From an uncultured Lachnospiraceae bacterium (lineage in GTDB: Bacteria > Bacillota > Clostridia > Lachnospirales > Lachnospiraceae), in NCBI GenBank assembly GCA_910585935.1, contig CAJUHN010000196.1, forward strand, positions 1-7,637: a stretch of DNA of 7,637 nt, in the 5' to 3' direction. The translations under genes and the position numbers were made by a program. The notes under the pieces are model-generated. The model did no database searches. It was not told the DNA's origin and was given only the letters and a program-made list of their open reading frames with translations. Shown here piece after piece: positions 6,660 through 7,637 of the stretch. How positions within the stretch are numbered: the stretch's first letter is position 1; each line of letters opens with the position of its first letter.

Positions 6660-7274
6660 CTATCCTTTATATTTGCATATAAGCTGTTGAATTTCCTCTT
6701 CTGTAGGAAGTTTTTCCTCTGAAAGACTGCTCTCTAAAAGCTTAAGATATACCTGTTTTCTTTCTTCCTCTGTAGGCACACAACATTTTACCTCTTCCCT
6801 CAGCCTTCCAAGACAATCTGCCAATTTTCCTAAATGCTCTGTAATCAGCGGGCTAGTATGTTTTTTTAAATATTGAGTAATTACAGGACTATTTCCTCCA
6901 CTTGAAAATGCCGCCACTACCTCCCCCTGTTTCAGATATGCCGGAAAAATAAAACTGCAATCCTCGATCTGATCTACTGCATTAATCGGAATATTTCTTT
7001 TTCTGCACTCCTCAGCAATCCTGTGATTTAACATCTTATCATCTGTCGCCGTCACTACCAATTCCTGTCCCCTCAGATCTGACATCTCCATTTCTCTCTC
7101 TTGACATACAACTCCCACTTGTACTTGAATTTCTGGTATAATTTCTGGTGCTACTACCAATAACTTTGCCCCAAATTCCTTAAGAACTTTCACTTTCCGA
7201 TACGCAACAGCACCTCCACCAACCACCAAACAGCACTTATCCTTTAACTCTATAAACATTGGAAAATATGACAT
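6660..7274 (-). CDS. sirC: Precorrin-2 dehydrogenase / sirohydrochlorin ferrochelatase-like (CysG N-terminal type)
   Basis: This 204-aa cytoplasmic protein resembles the N-terminal part of CysG and the stand-alone SirC, Met8 and YlnF proteins. It carries out NAD-dependent oxidation of precorrin-2 to sirohydrochlorin; whether it also inserts iron, as Met8 does, cannot be told from sequence. The Rossmann motif is VVGGGAVAYRK (17-27). TATDDKMLN (75-83), the likely catalytic D101 in NAVDQ and the FSSGGNSPVI loop (123-132) align with CysG features. The tail (about 140-204) is charged and helical-looking. The length fits stand-alone proteins; no methyltransferase domain is fused. AGGAGG lies six nt before the ATG. 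Its product path leads to siroheme for the reductase encoded downstream, though cobalamin supply is also possible. A terminator follows it. Confidence 0.92.
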   Translation of the reverse strand: MSYFPMFIELKDKCCLVVGGGAVAYRKVKVLKEFGAKLLVVAPEIIPEIQVQVGVVCQEREMEMSDLRGQELVVTATDDKMLNHRIAEECRKRNIPINAVDQIEDCSFIFPAYLKQGEVVAAFSSGGNSPVITQYLKKHTSPLITEHLGKLADCLGRLREEVKCCVPTEEERKQVYLKLLESSLSEEKLPTEEEIQQLICKYKG

Positions 7275-7291
7275 CTCATTCCTCCTATATC

Positions 7292-7516
7292 TTATATCCC
7301 TCTGACCTTTTCTTCCTCATAACTCTCACAAAAAATATTAACCATAAAATAACCCACAAAATTTTCCTCATATTTTGCAGTTTCCTTTTCCATCTAAAAT
7401 TTCCTTTCATTACTATTGTAAATAGGTAATTGCGAAACTCCAAACACCATAGAAATACTAACCTTTCCGAAAATTCCTTCTGTATCTCTCCTCACTTCAA
7501 TTTCATAACCTATCAT
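7292..7516 (-). other. Two tiny in-frame open frames separated by one amber codon upstream of sirC
   Basis: On the minus strand an ATG at 7516 opens a 40-codon frame ending in TAG (7396-7394). The very next codon is an ATG (7393) in the same frame, opening 33 codons to TAA (7294-7292), just before the sirC ribosome binding site. The second has AAAGGA at 7407-7402 upstream. The predicted peptides (starting MIGYEIEVRRD and MEKETAKYEEN) match no family I recognise. The strand is purine-rich, which favours chance open frames, so these may be spurious, leader peptides, or a decayed small gene. Otherwise 7275-7527 shows nothing except the weak promoter. Confidence 0.2.
7415..7443 (-). promoter_or_regulatory. 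Possible weak promoter upstream of sirC
   Basis: A -10-like TACAAT (7420-7415, five of six) lies 17 bp from a poor -35 TTGGAG (7443-7438, three of six). Transcription would start near 7408, giving a leader of about 134 nt before sirC. It is the best candidate in the stretch after the T-tract at 7528-7535, but AT-rich DNA yields such matches easily. Confidence 0.3.
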
Positions 7517-7527
7517 AACATTCACTT

Positions 7528-7545
7528 AAAAAAAAGCAGAACTGC
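7528..7545 (-). terminator. T-tract after the right-end repeat, possible terminator
   Basis: On the minus strand GCAG-TT-CTGC (7545-7536) is followed by eight T (7535-7528). The hairpin alone is short, with a tight 2-nt loop, but the structured repeat just upstream may contribute. It would end transcripts entering from beyond 7637 before sirC. Confidence 0.35.
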
Positions 7546-7637
7546 CAACGAACCAGCGAAGGCAAGGAAGTCTTCCAAAAGAAGACCCTTGGAAGACGTC
7601 GGCACTTAATAAGCAAACCCGCAAGAAGCGGGATTTG
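7546..7637. repeat. Left-hand part of a hairpin-rich dispersed repeat, cut by window edge
   Basis: This non-coding segment contains a hairpin GTCTTC (7570-7575)/GAAGAC (7581-7586) with a 5-nt loop and an apical hairpin CCCGC (7618-7622)/GCGGG (7628-7632) extended by AAA/TTT with one bulge. Positions 7561-7577 are complementary to 70-86 at 16 of 17 bases. The end (7611-7637) resembles positions 1-28 in the same orientation, with differing loop sequence. It is therefore a second member of the family at the left edge, not an identical terminal overlap. Confidence 0.6.

Noticed and set aside
6481..6690. Plus-strand open frames over the hemB promoter region
   Set aside because: They are phenylalanine/leucine-rich translations of the complement of purine-rich ribosome binding and promoter DNA; no start signals.
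1..7637. Circular element with overlapping ends
   Set aside because: The end repeats are similar but not identical, and no replication, mobilisation or integrase gene is present.

Overview
This is an AT-rich window in which every convincing gene lies on the minus strand. The gene families, the strong purine-rich ribosome binding sites and the two-[4Fe-4S] sulfite reductase point to an anaerobic low-GC Firmicute, most likely a gut-type member of the Clostridia (Lachnospiraceae-like). This placement is an inference from gene content and style; no rRNA or marker gene is present to confirm it.

Read 5'->3' on the minus strand (right to left), the layout is as follows. Positions 7546-7637 hold a hairpin-rich dispersed repeat cut by the window edge. 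A T-rich terminator-like site and a ~230-nt leader with two tiny open frames follow. Next come sirC (precorrin-2 dehydrogenase, 7274-6660), a terminator (6650-6618) and a very good sigma-A-type promoter (6593-6565). The promoter drives hemB (6509-5505), hemL (5533-4259, overlapping hemB) and a CoA-disulfide-reductase-like flavoprotein with a C-terminal rhodanese domain (4230-2608). A 143-nt spacer leads to a siroheme/[4Fe-4S] sulfite (or nitrite) reductase with two ferredoxin clusters (2464-1514). A 268-nt AT-rich gap with two inverted repeats leads to a YeiH/UPF0324 membrane protein (1245-190). The left edge (1-105) is a second copy of the same repeat family.

The genes make one coherent story. 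HemL makes 5-aminolevulinate, HemB makes porphobilinogen, and SirC acts late in siroheme synthesis; siroheme is the prosthetic group of the reductase encoded in the same cluster. The flavoprotein-rhodanese handles sulfane sulfur, and YeiH is a predicted sulfate/sulfite exporter. The window therefore looks like a sulfite reduction/detoxification module coupled to supply of its cofactor. HemA, HemC and HemD/CobA activities, also needed for siroheme, are not here and must lie elsewhere (perhaps upstream of 7637). No late heme genes are seen.

No clearly new multi-gene system is evident. The most interesting loose ends are the repeats at both window ends, the palindrome at the yeiH start, the long spacer before the reductase, and the unusual cysteine spacing in the reductase.
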